Of a DNA stretch of 11,621 nt, positions 1-6,400 are shown one piece after another. Under the pieces are notes generated by a model, which did no database searches, was not told where the DNA came from, and was given only the letters and a program-made list of their open reading frames with translations. Every line of letters starts with the position of its first letter. Position 1 is the first letter of the stretch. The DNA lies in assembly GCA_030600725.1 (NCBI GenBank), contig JAUVLN010000036.1, forward strand, positions 1 through 11,621, read 5' to 3'. Made by a program: the position numbers and the translations under genes. This DNA is from Thermoplasmatota archaeon (lineage in GTDB: Archaea > Thermoplasmatota > Penumbrarchaeia > Penumbrarchaeales > Penumbrarchaeaceae).

Positions 1-2
1 GG

Positions 3-101
3 AGGGGACTTTTGAAGCTTGTCGGGCAGAGAAGAAGTATGCTCGATTATCTTAAGAAAAAAGATGTCGAAAGATACCGAGAACTTATTAAGCGTCTCGG
101 T
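3..101 (+). CDS. rpsO: C-terminal fragment of bacterial-type ribosomal protein S15 (uS15)
   Basis: The frame from base 3 reads RGLLKLVGQRRSMLDYLKKK and continues as DVERYRELIKRLG. This is the well-known C-terminal helix region of bacterial S15, a primary 16S rRNA-binding protein of the small subunit. The family normally ends RLGLRR or similar. Here the match stops after the Gly at 99-101, and the frame runs on into unrelated residues until a stop at 147-149. The 5' part lies outside the window. Archaeal S15 is longer and has a different C-terminus, so this stretch does not fit the archaeal content of the rest of the window. It is also visibly more AT-rich than what follows. The S15 identity is seen directly. 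That it comes from another genome is inference. Confidence 0.85.
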
Positions 102-1122
102 CCAGTCCCAGTGCGAGAACGGTGCCCGGAGTGGTATTCTCAACTATAGATACAAGGACCTCCTCCGACTCTTCCGGATGTGTTGATATGATAGCCGGGT
201 TGGCATTATCGGTGTGGATAATACCGCAGTCGATCCCCTTTCTCAGGCCCCGTCCAAGTGCCGATCCCACCCCTCGTCCATCGTGGAGGGCCTCCCGGAC
301 CCCTCTCATCATCTCCGAAAGAGCGTTCGGGTCCGGCCTTGGGCACTCGTCCTTTCCAGCATCGGGGGACATGTAGGATATCAGGTCCGATTGACCGCCT
401 ATCCGGATGTTCTCCACCCCCACGGAGGAAAGCTTAAGGACCTCATCCTTTACCTGTTGTGGTTCCCGGAACATGATCGGGCCCTTTCCCGGCTCACTGC
501 AGAAAGAACATCCCCCGGAGAGGTACCTCACACAACCTCTGGCCGTCTCCAGCTCCACGATCAGGGGAGATGGGAAGTCCGGGTGCTTCCGGACTATGAA
601 TGCCCCATCTATCAGATGTGTGTTCCACTCCTCAGCGGTTGCGCTTCTCGAACGGAGAGATCCTTCTGCCGAGATCGCTTTCCCCAGCACGCCCAGGTCC
701 CCATCGATCACCTGTGCCCCATCTATGGAGAGGCCGGAGGATGCGGGGACGCAGACGATGAAAGGGATGTTGGTCAGGGAGAGGGACATCTCCTTCAGCT
801 CCCTTTCAGAGATCGGTTCGCCCCGAAGATATTTGCCCGGAACGATGCACCCCTTGATACAGATAACCGCTTCAAGGTGGGGTGATGAGGCTATCTCCTT
901 GCCCTCTCCTCTGAGGCCCCTCCACCCATCGACCGTTATATAGCCTATCTCCTCCTCTTTTGCCCCACCAGCGGATAATCCTCCAGCCAGGCTTCTGGCA
1001 TGTGGCGAGATGTATGGTGGAACACCCAGTGCTGCCGGTTCGTCCACATATCCGTCGATGATCAGGTATCTCCAACCTGTGTCCAGTAAAGGTGTGTTCT
1101 GTCTGGCCCTGGGCCTAACCAT
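88..1122 (-). CDS. Radical SAM protein, COG1031-like, truncated at the C-terminus
   Basis: This is a predicted radical SAM enzyme, binding a 4Fe-4S cluster and S-adenosylmethionine; substrate unknown. The N-terminus carries the family signature IIDGYVDEPAALGVPPYISP (residues 21-40). The cluster cysteines are probably C197, C205 and C208 in GCVRYLSGGCSFC, a CX7CX2C spacing rather than the usual CX3CX2C. IRIGGQSDL (239-247) follows, then VENTTPGTVLALGL (327-340), which normally leads into the second half of the barrel and a C-terminal helix-hairpin-helix region. Family members are roughly 550 residues by my recollection, so about 200 are missing. The loss coincides with the S15 junction, so the intact gene is probably whole in its own genome and the stop at 88-90 is not its real end. 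The ATG at 1122 is supported by a TATA-like box 26 nt upstream and no Shine-Dalgarno, which suggests a leaderless transcript. Confidence 0.8.
   Translation of the reverse strand: MVRPRARQNTPLLDTGWRYLIIDGYVDEPAALGVPPYISPHARSLAGGLSAGGAKEEEIGYITVDGWRGLRGEGKEIASSPHLEAVICIKGCIVPGKYLRGEPISERELKEMSLSLTNIPFIVCVPASSGLSIDGAQVIDGDLGVLGKAISAEGSLRSRSATAEEWNTHLIDGAFIVRKHPDFPSPLIVELETARGCVRYLSGGCSFCSEPGKGPIMFREPQQVKDEVLKLSSVGVENIRIGGQSDLISYMSPDAGKDECPRPDPNALSEMMRGVREALHDGRGVGSALGRGLRKGIDCGIIHTDNANPAIISTHPEESEEVLVSIVENTTPGTVLALGLDRDA
99..103. other. Probable chimeric junction between bacterial rpsO and an archaeal radical SAM gene
   Basis: On the plus strand, S15 homology ends with the Gly codon at 99-101, and the last two or three residues of the family are missing. 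On the minus strand, the radical SAM family pattern VLALGL ends with the Leu codon at 103-105. The few residues after it (DRDA) and the TAA at 88-90 are read antisense through the S15 sequence. Two unrelated genes on opposite strands are therefore truncated within about five bases of each other. About 100 bases of foreign sequence at a contig end is typical of a chimeric read or a misassembly. A natural recombination event is possible but less likely. Confidence 0.75.
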
Positions 1123-1144
1123 GGGGGAAGAACCATGTCCGGCC

Positions 1145-1151
1145 TAATATT
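1145..1151 (-). promoter_or_regulatory. TATA-like box for the radical SAM gene
   Basis: The minus-strand sequence AATATTA is centred 26 nt upstream of the A of the start codon at 1122. This is the spacing expected if transcription starts at or next to the ATG. There is no purine-rich ribosome-binding site just before that ATG. No experiment supports it; the call rests on spacing and base composition. Confidence 0.4.
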
Positions 1152-1158
1152 CATTTCC

Positions 1159-1169
1159 TGCATAATGCA
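1159..1169. promoter_or_regulatory. Inverted repeat in the divergent intergenic region
   Basis: TGCAT-A-ATGCA is a perfect 5-bp dyad with a 1-nt centre, in the 90-nt gap between the divergent radical SAM and glycosylase genes. A second dyad, TGGG-TAAAT-CCCA, lies at 1188-1200, just before the glycosylase start. Either could be an operator or simply part of core promoter sequence, because the first contains the TATA-like string CATAAT. Short dyads like these also arise by chance. Confidence 0.2.
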
Positions 1170-1212
1170 TGGGATATGGATGCAAAATGGGTAAATCCCA
1201 ACACCGTGTTAC

Positions 1213-1929
1213 ATGCTCATGAAGGGGTATCCCACATCGTACCTATTGGAGCTGTATGTCCGGCTGCTTCGCCGATACGGGGATCCGGGATGGTGGCCGG
1301 GAGATACCCCCTTTGAGATAGCCGTGGGTGCCGTCCTAACGCAGAACACCAGCTGGTCAAACGTTGAAAAGGCTGTTAAAGTGCTTAAGGAGCGGGATCT
1401 ACTGGGCCCGAGGGCCCTGCTGTCATGTCCAGACGAGGTCCTTTCGGATATCATCCATCCCACTGGCTACCACAACCAGAAAACAGCGTACCTGAAGAAC
1501 CTCTCGTCCTGGACGATCGAGCTTGCTGGTGGAGATATCGAGCATCTCTCCCACAGGGACCCATGGGAGATCAGAACCCTTCTGCTTGATGTGAAGGGCA
1601 TCGGGGAGGAGACCGCGGATTCGATCCTCTGCTACAGCATGGATATGCCGGTCCTCGTGATCGATGCCTACACGAGAAGGTTTCTATCCAGGCTCTCCCC
1701 CAGATATTGGGATGCTCTTTCCGGGAAAGGGAAGATTAATTACACCACATTGCAGGGCCACCTCATGGAACGGTTGAGGGGTGATCCGGGCTTTTACAAC
1801 CGGCTACATGCCCTCATTGTACTTCTGTGCAAGGAACACTGCCTCTCAGCTCCCATCTGCAAGGAGTGTCCGCTGATAGATATCTGTGCAGTCGGATCTG
1901 GTGGATATCTATCAGAAAATGGAAAATAA
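1213..1929 (+). CDS. HhH-GPD DNA glycosylase of the endonuclease III superfamily, with Fe-S cluster
   Basis: Base-excision repair glycosylase of 238 residues. The N-terminal part has FEIAVGAVLTQNTSWSNVEKA (about 34-54), the conserved helix and Gln of this superfamily. The helix-hairpin-helix is VKGIGEETADSILCY (127-141), followed by VIDAYTRR with the catalytic Asp at 151. C210, C216, C219 and C225 form a CX5CX2CX5C cluster loop, one residue shorter in its first gap than classic EndoIII (CX6CX2CX5C). The position equal to the EndoIII catalytic Lys (GxGxKTA) is Glu, so beta-lyase activity is probably absent and a monofunctional glycosylase is likely. This fits the COG2231-like group, which as I recall includes an archaeal uracil glycosylase from Methanocaldococcus and Helicobacter MagIII. 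The damaged base cannot be told from sequence. No ribosome-binding site is evident, and ATG 1219 is an alternative start. The gene diverges from the radical SAM gene. Confidence 0.85.
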   Translation: MLMKGYPTSYLLELYVRLLRRYGDPGWWPGDTPFEIAVGAVLTQNTSWSNVEKAVKVLKERDLLGPRALLSCPDEVLSDIIHPTGYHNQKTAYLKNLSSWTIELAGGDIEHLSHRDPWEIRTLLLDVKGIGEETADSILCYSMDMPVLVIDAYTRRFLSRLSPRYWDALSGKGKINYTTLQGHLMERLRGDPGFYNRLHALIVLLCKEHCLSAPICKECPLIDICAVGSGGYLSENGK

Positions 1930-1960
1930 CAAAACGACATTACGAGGTCATGGATACCCT

Positions 1961-1970
1961 GGAGGGTGAT
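1961..1970 (+). promoter_or_regulatory. Strong Shine-Dalgarno site before the SecB-like gene
   Basis: GGAGGGTGAT closely matches the archaeal consensus GGAGGTGAT and sits 5 nt before the ATG at 1976. It fixes that start and marks this gene as having a leadered mRNA. It may be co-transcribed with the glycosylase 46 nt upstream, or use a weak AT-rich element near 1923-1930. Confidence 0.6.
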
Positions 1971-1975
1971 GTACT

Positions 1976-2404
1976 ATGCCGATAACAAAGACCGAGATAG
2001 TGAGTGTGGAGGCCAAGAGGGGCGGGAACCCCGGGAAGAAGGTCAATCTGAGGATAGACAACAACTCATCCGTAACATTGATCTCCCTTGTGACGCCGGA
2101 GGAAGCAAGGATAGATTTCAGATATCAGGCCACCTATCAGGGCCTTGGGAATGTTGCCATAGAAGGGAAGCTCACATTCAACGGAGAGGCAAAGGACCTC
2201 TATGAATCGTGGTCCGAGACAGGCAACATGCCGGAGAATGTCGCCTCGGAGATACACTCATCGATAATGAGGGCATGTATACCGGTCGCCGTCCTTCTCA
2301 GCAGGGAGGTGAGACTGCCCCCTCCGCTCCCCCTGCCCAACATCCAGGTCAAGGGTAAGGGTGCAAAGAAGAAGTCGGCACCCGAGGGAATAGAGGTTGC
2401 CTGA
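1976..2404 (+). CDS. Archaeal SecB-like small protein (putative chaperone fold)
   Basis: This 142-residue soluble protein has no signal peptide or membrane segment. Beta-strand-rich stretches (KVNLRIDNNSSVT, residues 22-34; ARIDFRYQATYQGLGNVAIE, 44-63) are followed by a long helix (about 84-103, NMPENVASEIHSSIMRACIP), then VAVLLSREVRLPPPLPLPNI (104-123) and a basic tail rich in Lys. The order of four strands, a long helix and then a Pro-rich LPPPLPLP segment recalls SecB, where a helix is followed by a similar hydrophobic Pro-containing stretch. I recall archaeal homologues of about this size described as SecB-like (for example MJ0357), but cannot verify it here. SecB is a tetrameric holdase for exported proteins in bacteria; a similar role in archaea is inference. 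The next gene downstream encodes a large exported protease, which suits such a role. The start is supported by a strong Shine-Dalgarno. Confidence 0.55.
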   Translation: MPITKTEIVSVEAKRGGNPGKKVNLRIDNNSSVTLISLVTPEEARIDFRYQATYQGLGNVAIEGKLTFNGEAKDLYESWSETGNMPENVASEIHSSIMRACIPVAVLLSREVRLPPPLPLPNIQVKGKGAKKKSAPEGIEVA

Positions 2405-2430
2405 TCCGATCTGAACATTGTACGGACAAT

Positions 2431-2438
2431 CTATAATA
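2431..2438 (+). promoter_or_regulatory. TATA-like box for the surface protease gene
   Basis: CTATAATA is centred about 28 nt upstream of the ATG at 2463, which has no adjacent Shine-Dalgarno. The geometry fits a leaderless archaeal transcript starting at that ATG. It also argues against the upstream TTG at 2418 as the start. Confidence 0.45.
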
Positions 2439-2462
2439 GAGGCTCTGTCGATATATGCCCGG

Positions 2463-5400
2463 ATGTTCGAAAAGTGCACTGTGATCATCTTCATCCTCCT
2501 TCTGATCCTGCCCCTCGCCGCCGAAAATGGTGACGGGGACTTCGATGATGGGATCGATATCGGAGCGGCGCTTAGCACGATGTTCCGATATGTGGAGGAG
2601 CGGATGGAGGGCTCGAGTATGGAGCGGCCGATCGACTCCACCTCCATTCTGACGATGGTCCTTAGGGGGGAGATCGAGCCGATAACCTCCACAAGGGTGG
2701 ATGATCCACCCTCCACATGGGATCTCGTCAGGACCGGTATATACTGCAAGATCTATCTCGCCCAGGGGGAGACCATGTCACCATCCCAGATCGACGCCCT
2801 GGAAACGGTATTCGATACGAGGATATACCCCAATGCCACAGAGTGGTTCCATCCTGTCAGCCCCCCCTCAACGGTGGAGATCAGGATCTACGACATGGGT
2901 GACGGATCTGGAGGGGTGGGTGGTTTTTTCATCGCAAGCCCGCTGCATCGGGACGACCTCTACCTTGATATCCAGGATATCTCCGTCATCGATGAGATAC
3001 TGGCCCACGAGTTCGAGCACATGCTTCATTACGATCTCGATTCCAATGAGGTCGTGTGGGTCGACGAGGGAATGGCGGACCTATCTGTAAGGGTATCGCT
3101 GGGGCCGGATACTCCTGCGGTACAGGGCCACATATACCTCTACGAGCAGAGACCGGAGAACGACCTCATCGCCTGGGATGAGGGAACACAGGAGGATAAC
3201 ATCGCCGATTACGGCGCCGCATACTCCTATGTCGCATACCTGGCAGACCACTTCGGAGGAGAAACCGTGATGTCCACACTTGGATCGGAGAGCCTCAATT
3301 CCATGGCGGGTGTGGACCAGGCACTCTCGGACCTGGGATACGGGGAGGATGGGCTGGATGTCCACAGGAGGGTAAAGGTGGCAAACCTCCTTGATGATCC
3401 GGATTTTGGCGGTGGGATATACGATCAGGGTTTGATCAATATTCAGATCTCCTCGTTCAGGGGTCGGACCGATTCCTACCCCTATCGGGATGAGGTGACC
3501 TCGACGGCGGGCTATGCCGGTTACTATTATGAGTTCACGGGGGGCGGCAGCGGCCTCACGATATTCATGAATTCCACAGTCAACGTGCATACGACCCTGA
3601 TCGGTATGTCGGGAGGTGAGATCGTGCTCTCCGAGAACATCACCTCCGATACGGGGTCGCCCGCCTCCCTGGATCTTCTCGGGTTCGGCGCATCCTATGA
3701 TACCCTCTACGCGATACCTTCAACGGACATCAGGGGAGGGGGTTTCGCCTTATCCGTAATGAAGACGAGCGGCACCCCTCCTGTAACGACCGTGGAGGTC
3801 GATCCCGCCCTCCCTGACGGGACGAACGGATATTACATCACCTCACCGACCATCACCCTCTCGGGCGATCCGGGCGTCTCCATATATTTCAGCTGGGATG
3901 ATGATGAGGACCAGCCCTATGCTGAACCCATCACGGCTCCCGAGGGAAACCATTCGCTCGGATTCTTCTCCTCCGATCTGGGATTGGAGGAGGAACGGAG
4001 GGAGATGCCGTTCAGTGTGGATACCGTGGCTCCCACCACCGATTACAGTATACTTCCATCGGATCCGGACGGGATTGGAGATGTCTACTTCACCTCACCC
4101 ACCGTCACGTTATCATCGGAGGTCGACGCGGCTATATACTATGATCTGGGGGGAGGGGAAATGATATATTCCGCTCCCTTTCGGGTGCCTCATGGAGATC
4201 ATGCCATGGAGTACTGGTCGGTGGACCCTGCGGGGAATGAGGAGGGCCATAATATCGAGGAGGTCACCGTGGACATATCCGATCCGAGCGTCCTCCTGAT
4301 CCCGGATCCCGAACTTCCGGATGGTGAGAAAGGCTATTACATAACACCCCCGACCATATCCTTCGAGTACGACCCGTCTCATTCCGTATTCTACTCCATC
4401 AACGGATCGAACTATTCGATATTCACCGCTCCGTTCTCGCTCACCGACGGAGAATACGGGATAAGGTATTTCGCGGTCACCACATCCGGAAGGGAGGGGC
4501 CCAGGAGGGATTCGCCGTTCAAGGTGGATTCCACGGGGCCGACCCTTGACGTGATCATGGATCCAGAGCAGGGGGATGGCTGGATGAGGGATCCGATGTA
4601 CCTGACACTTGTAACCGACGATGCCCAGGCCACCCTGCAGGTGATGCTCGGAGATGACGGCCCATATGATTACTCGGATCCGTTCCTCCTTACGGATGGT
4701 AATTATGATATCACCAGTTGGGCCGTCGATCTGGCGGGAAATCGAGTGGACGGACCGGTGGTGGAGGTGAGGATAGATTCCACACCTCCGGATTCGGCCC
4801 TCCTTCTCTCCAGGGAACCGGATAACGACATCTGGTATCAGGACTCATCTCCCGAGATCAGGATCAGGGGCAGGGGGACGGCACTGTCCGATGAACGGTT
4901 CTATTATTCGATCGATGGAGGGGATATTATTCTGTACGATGGAGGTCTCATCGAGATAGAACTTGGAGTCAACACCATAAGATATTACGGAATGGATGAG
5001 GCGGGAAATGAGGAGGGTATGAAATCCAGGGATATCGGCCTGGATCTGGAACCTCCGGTCCCGGCCATTCGGTCCAACAGGACGATCATAGGCGGCGCCG
5101 GGCCCGTCAGCTTCTATCTGGACGGATGCACCGATGATGTTGGGGTCGCATCATACAGGGTCCATTTCGGCGATGGGTCCGATTCGGGTTGGATATCGAC
5201 GGATCGCGTCGTACACGATTATACCGATCTGGGGGAGTACAACGCCTACGTTGAGGTAATGGACCATTCCGGCCGGACGAGCACGGTTGTGGATCCCCTC
5301 CTTATAGAGGTGCTGACACCCGAGGAGGCCAGAAGGAGACTGGCCCCGGAGGAGGAGGATCCACCGTATCTGCTGTATGCAATATCCGTACTCCTCCTTA

Positions 5401-5576
5401 TTGCGCTGATATGCGTGGTGGTGTTCCTGGTCTTCAGATACAGGAGGGACAGACCCACTGATGTCGAGTGGGCTGATGTGGAGGAGAAAGATGACCGTGG
5501 CCATAGTAAAAGCGTTCTCGTTGAGGTATTGGACAGGGCAGATGCCCGTGACCAGGATGAGGATTGGGAGGTCTGA
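2463..5576 (+). CDS. Membrane-anchored surface metalloprotease with Ig-like repeats and a PKD-like domain
   Basis: This is a 1037-residue protein, numbered from ATG 2463. A signal peptide (about 1-20, core TVIIFILLLILPLAA) targets it for export. The protease domain follows, with the zinc motif HEFEH at 182-186 and a downstream WVDEG whose Glu202 is the likely third zinc ligand (gluzincin type). It resembles archaeal and M30-like proteases with HEFQH...WVNEG. Five tandem Ig-like units of about 85 residues cover roughly 438-861, with recurring GYYITSPTITL, IYYS.DGG, AP....DG and DPAGNEE elements, like chitobiase/OmpL47-type domains. A PKD-like domain (about 862-952, FGDGSDSGW and VVHDYTDLGEYNAYVEV) comes next. 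A single TM helix (about 968-991) and an acidic cytoplasmic tail of about 46 residues end the chain. It should therefore be held outside the cell by a C-terminal anchor, with the catalytic domain distal. A frame extension to TTG 2418 would put 15 extra residues before the signal peptide and is unlikely. The natural substrate is unknown. Confidence 0.85.
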   Translation: MFEKCTVIIFILLLILPLAAENGDGDFDDGIDIGAALSTMFRYVEERMEGSSMERPIDSTSILTMVLRGEIEPITSTRVDDPPSTWDLVRTGIYCKIYLAQGETMSPSQIDALETVFDTRIYPNATEWFHPVSPPSTVEIRIYDMGDGSGGVGGFFIASPLHRDDLYLDIQDISVIDEILAHEFEHMLHYDLDSNEVVWVDEGMADLSVRVSLGPDTPAVQGHIYLYEQRPENDLIAWDEGTQEDNIADYGAAYSYVAYLADHFGGETVMSTLGSESLNSMAGVDQALSDLGYGEDGLDVHRRVKVANLLDDPDFGGGIYDQGLINIQISSFRGRTDSYPYRDEVTSTAGYAGYYYEFTGGGSGLTIFMNSTVNVHTTLIGMSGGEIVLSENITSDTGSPASLDLLGFGASYDTLYAIPSTDIRGGGFALSVMKTSGTPPVTTVEVDPALPDGTNGYYITSPTITLSGDPGVSIYFSWDDDEDQPYAEPITAPEGNHSLGFFSSDLGLEEERREMPFSVDTVAPTTDYSILPSDPDGIGDVYFTSPTVTLSSEVDAAIYYDLGGGEMIYSAPFRVPHGDHAMEYWSVDPAGNEEGHNIEEVTVDISDPSVLLIPDPELPDGEKGYYITPPTISFEYDPSHSVFYSINGSNYSIFTAPFSLTDGEYGIRYFAVTTSGREGPRRDSPFKVDSTGPTLDVIMDPEQGDGWMRDPMYLTLVTDDAQATLQVMLGDDGPYDYSDPFLLTDGNYDITSWAVDLAGNRVDGPVVEVRIDSTPPDSALLLSREPDNDIWYQDSSPEIRIRGRGTALSDERFYYSIDGGDIILYDGGLIEIELGVNTIRYYGMDEAGNEEGMKSRDIGLDLEPPVPAIRSNRTIIGGAGPVSFYLDGCTDDVGVASYRVHFGDGSDSGWISTDRVVHDYTDLGEYNAYVEVMDHSGRTSTVVDPLLIEVLTPEEARRRLAPEEEDPPYLLYAISVLLLIALICVVVFLVFRYRRDRPTDVEWADVEEKDDRGHSKSVLVEVLDRADARDQDEDWEV
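3774..5045 (+). repeat. Five tandem Ig-like protein repeats within the protease gene
   Basis: Approximate units are 3774-4022, 4023-4274, 4275-4529, 4530-4778 and 4779-5045. Each ends with a pattern like FSVDTVAPT, VTVDISDP, FKVDSTGP, VRIDSTPP or IGLDLEPP, and most contain a DG/GNY or GDH element followed by Y/W..VD.AGNEEG. Units 1 and 3 share near-identical text, PDGTNGYYITSPTITL against PDGEKGYYITPPTISF. The repeats have diverged at DNA level, so they are old duplications rather than recent slippage. Confidence 0.75.
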
Positions 5577-5582
5577 AAGGAT

Positions 5583-6050
5583 CTAGGCGTCAAGCTCCGA
5601 TCCGGCCTCATCATCGAGGTCCCTTATATCCCTGGAAAGGACCGATCTGAACCTCGCCCGGAGATAGTTGAAGAGGATGATATTGATCGCCGTACCGATC
5701 AATGCAATGAGGCAGGAGATCAGAACCCCGGTCAATCCCAATTCCCTCAATATCGCGATCGATACCAGGAATAGTTCCAGGAAAGTGACAACGGCACCAA
5801 AGGCCACGCCGCCCCATTCGAGATCAACCCCTATCTTCCCCGTCTCCCCGTCCTTCCGGACCGAGATGGAGGTTCTCCTGTAAGCCCCGATAACGACCAT
5901 ATCCAGTGAGTTCCTCCTGGCCTTGATAAGTCCACCGGGGCGATCGTAGGTGTCGATGTTGAACCTCTTTTCTATCAACCGCTCCTTGACCGTCTGAAGT
6001 ACGATGGGGACCTCCAGGAGATCGGCCTTCTGGGACAGCTGGTCCTTCAT
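5583..6050 (-). CDS. Two-TM membrane protein of unknown function
   Basis: I do not recognise this 155-residue protein. The first 78 residues look like a small alpha/beta domain, with a helix around VPIVLQTVKERLIEKRF (14-30) then strands including GLIKARRNSLDMVVIGAYRR (40-59) and SISVRKDGETGKIGVDLEW (61-79). Two hydrophobic segments follow at about 80-102 and 105-129, separated by a short turn (RELGL). The tail is first basic (RARFRSVLSR), then acidic. Both termini are probably cytoplasmic. Its ATG overlaps the stop of the upstream barrel-protein gene by 4 nt (ATGA), so the two are almost certainly translated together as part of the pyrF cluster. The gene ends only 6 nt from the end of the convergent protease gene. 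Confidence 0.75.
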   Translation of the reverse strand: MKDQLSQKADLLEVPIVLQTVKERLIEKRFNIDTYDRPGGLIKARRNSLDMVVIGAYRRTSISVRKDGETGKIGVDLEWGGVAFGAVVTFLELFLVSIAILRELGLTGVLISCLIALIGTAINIILFNYLRARFRSVLSRDIRDLDDEAGSELDA

Positions 6051-6400
6051 CGTTTCTCTCCCCTGCGAAAAGGCTTCAGATTGATCCCAAGCATCGACCC
6101 TACCCCTTTCAGAGGAAGAAGCGTTACAGTCTCCCCTGCCTTGACCCGAAGTTTCTCAAGGTCTTTCTGCCGCAGGGAGACCTTGCCCTCATCCATCATC
6201 TCATCCGCCACAAGTCTGACCACCCGCTCTTTGTTCCCATGCCTGAGGAGGGCGGGTTTTCCCTCCTCGACCTCGACCGTCGGTAGGACCGATACGTGGA
6301 CCCTTGCTATCCCCGAACCAGATATCGGGCTTTTCTTGACCACCAGGTCCACGCCGTCCTTCGATCCGGAATCCTCTTTTTCCATCTCACCATCTCCCAT
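6047..6400 (-). CDS. Stand-alone CDC48/VAT N-domain-like double-psi beta-barrel protein
   Basis: This 117-residue soluble protein has two similar halves typical of a double-psi barrel. The first is SGSGIARVHVSVLPTVEVEEG (27-47) and the second is DEGKVSLRQKDLEKLRVKAG (70-89), followed by ETVTLLP. The pattern resembles the N-terminal Nn subdomain of archaeal CDC48/VAT AAA ATPases, which binds substrates and adaptors, and more distantly AbrB-like barrels. No ATPase domain is attached. A Gly/Leu-rich and basic C-terminus (LGINLKPFRRGEKR) follows. It might bind protein or nucleic acid; the sequence does not decide. The first ATG at 6400 overlaps pyrF by 14 nt. ATG 6385 (112 residues) is also plausible, because GGGAG lies 8 nt before it, and it lies just inside the pyrF stop region. 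The stop overlaps the next gene by 4 nt. Confidence 0.65.
   Translation of the reverse strand: MGDGEMEKEDSGSKDGVDLVVKKSPISGSGIARVHVSVLPTVEVEEGKPALLRHGNKERVVRLVADEMMDEGKVSLRQKDLEKLRVKAGETVTLLPLKGVGSMLGINLKPFRRGEKR

Noticed and set aside
214..885. A 223-codon open frame on the plus strand opposite the radical SAM gene
   Set aside because: The minus strand carries clear family motifs over the whole stretch. The plus-strand translation looks like a frame shadow.
2418..2462. TTG 2418 as the start of the surface protease
   Set aside because: It would put 15 polar or mixed residues before the signal peptide and place the TATA-like box inside the coding region. ATG 2463 gives a normal signal peptide and leaderless spacing.
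2701..3090. A 129-codon open frame in another frame within the protease gene
   Set aside because: It overlaps the HEFEH-containing coding sequence and its translation is rich in Ser/Arg/Pro without structure, as expected of a shadow.
3774..5045. Possible recent tandem DNA duplication in the protease gene
   Set aside because: The units are similar only at protein pattern level, with short shared DNA strings, so they do not indicate recent expansion.
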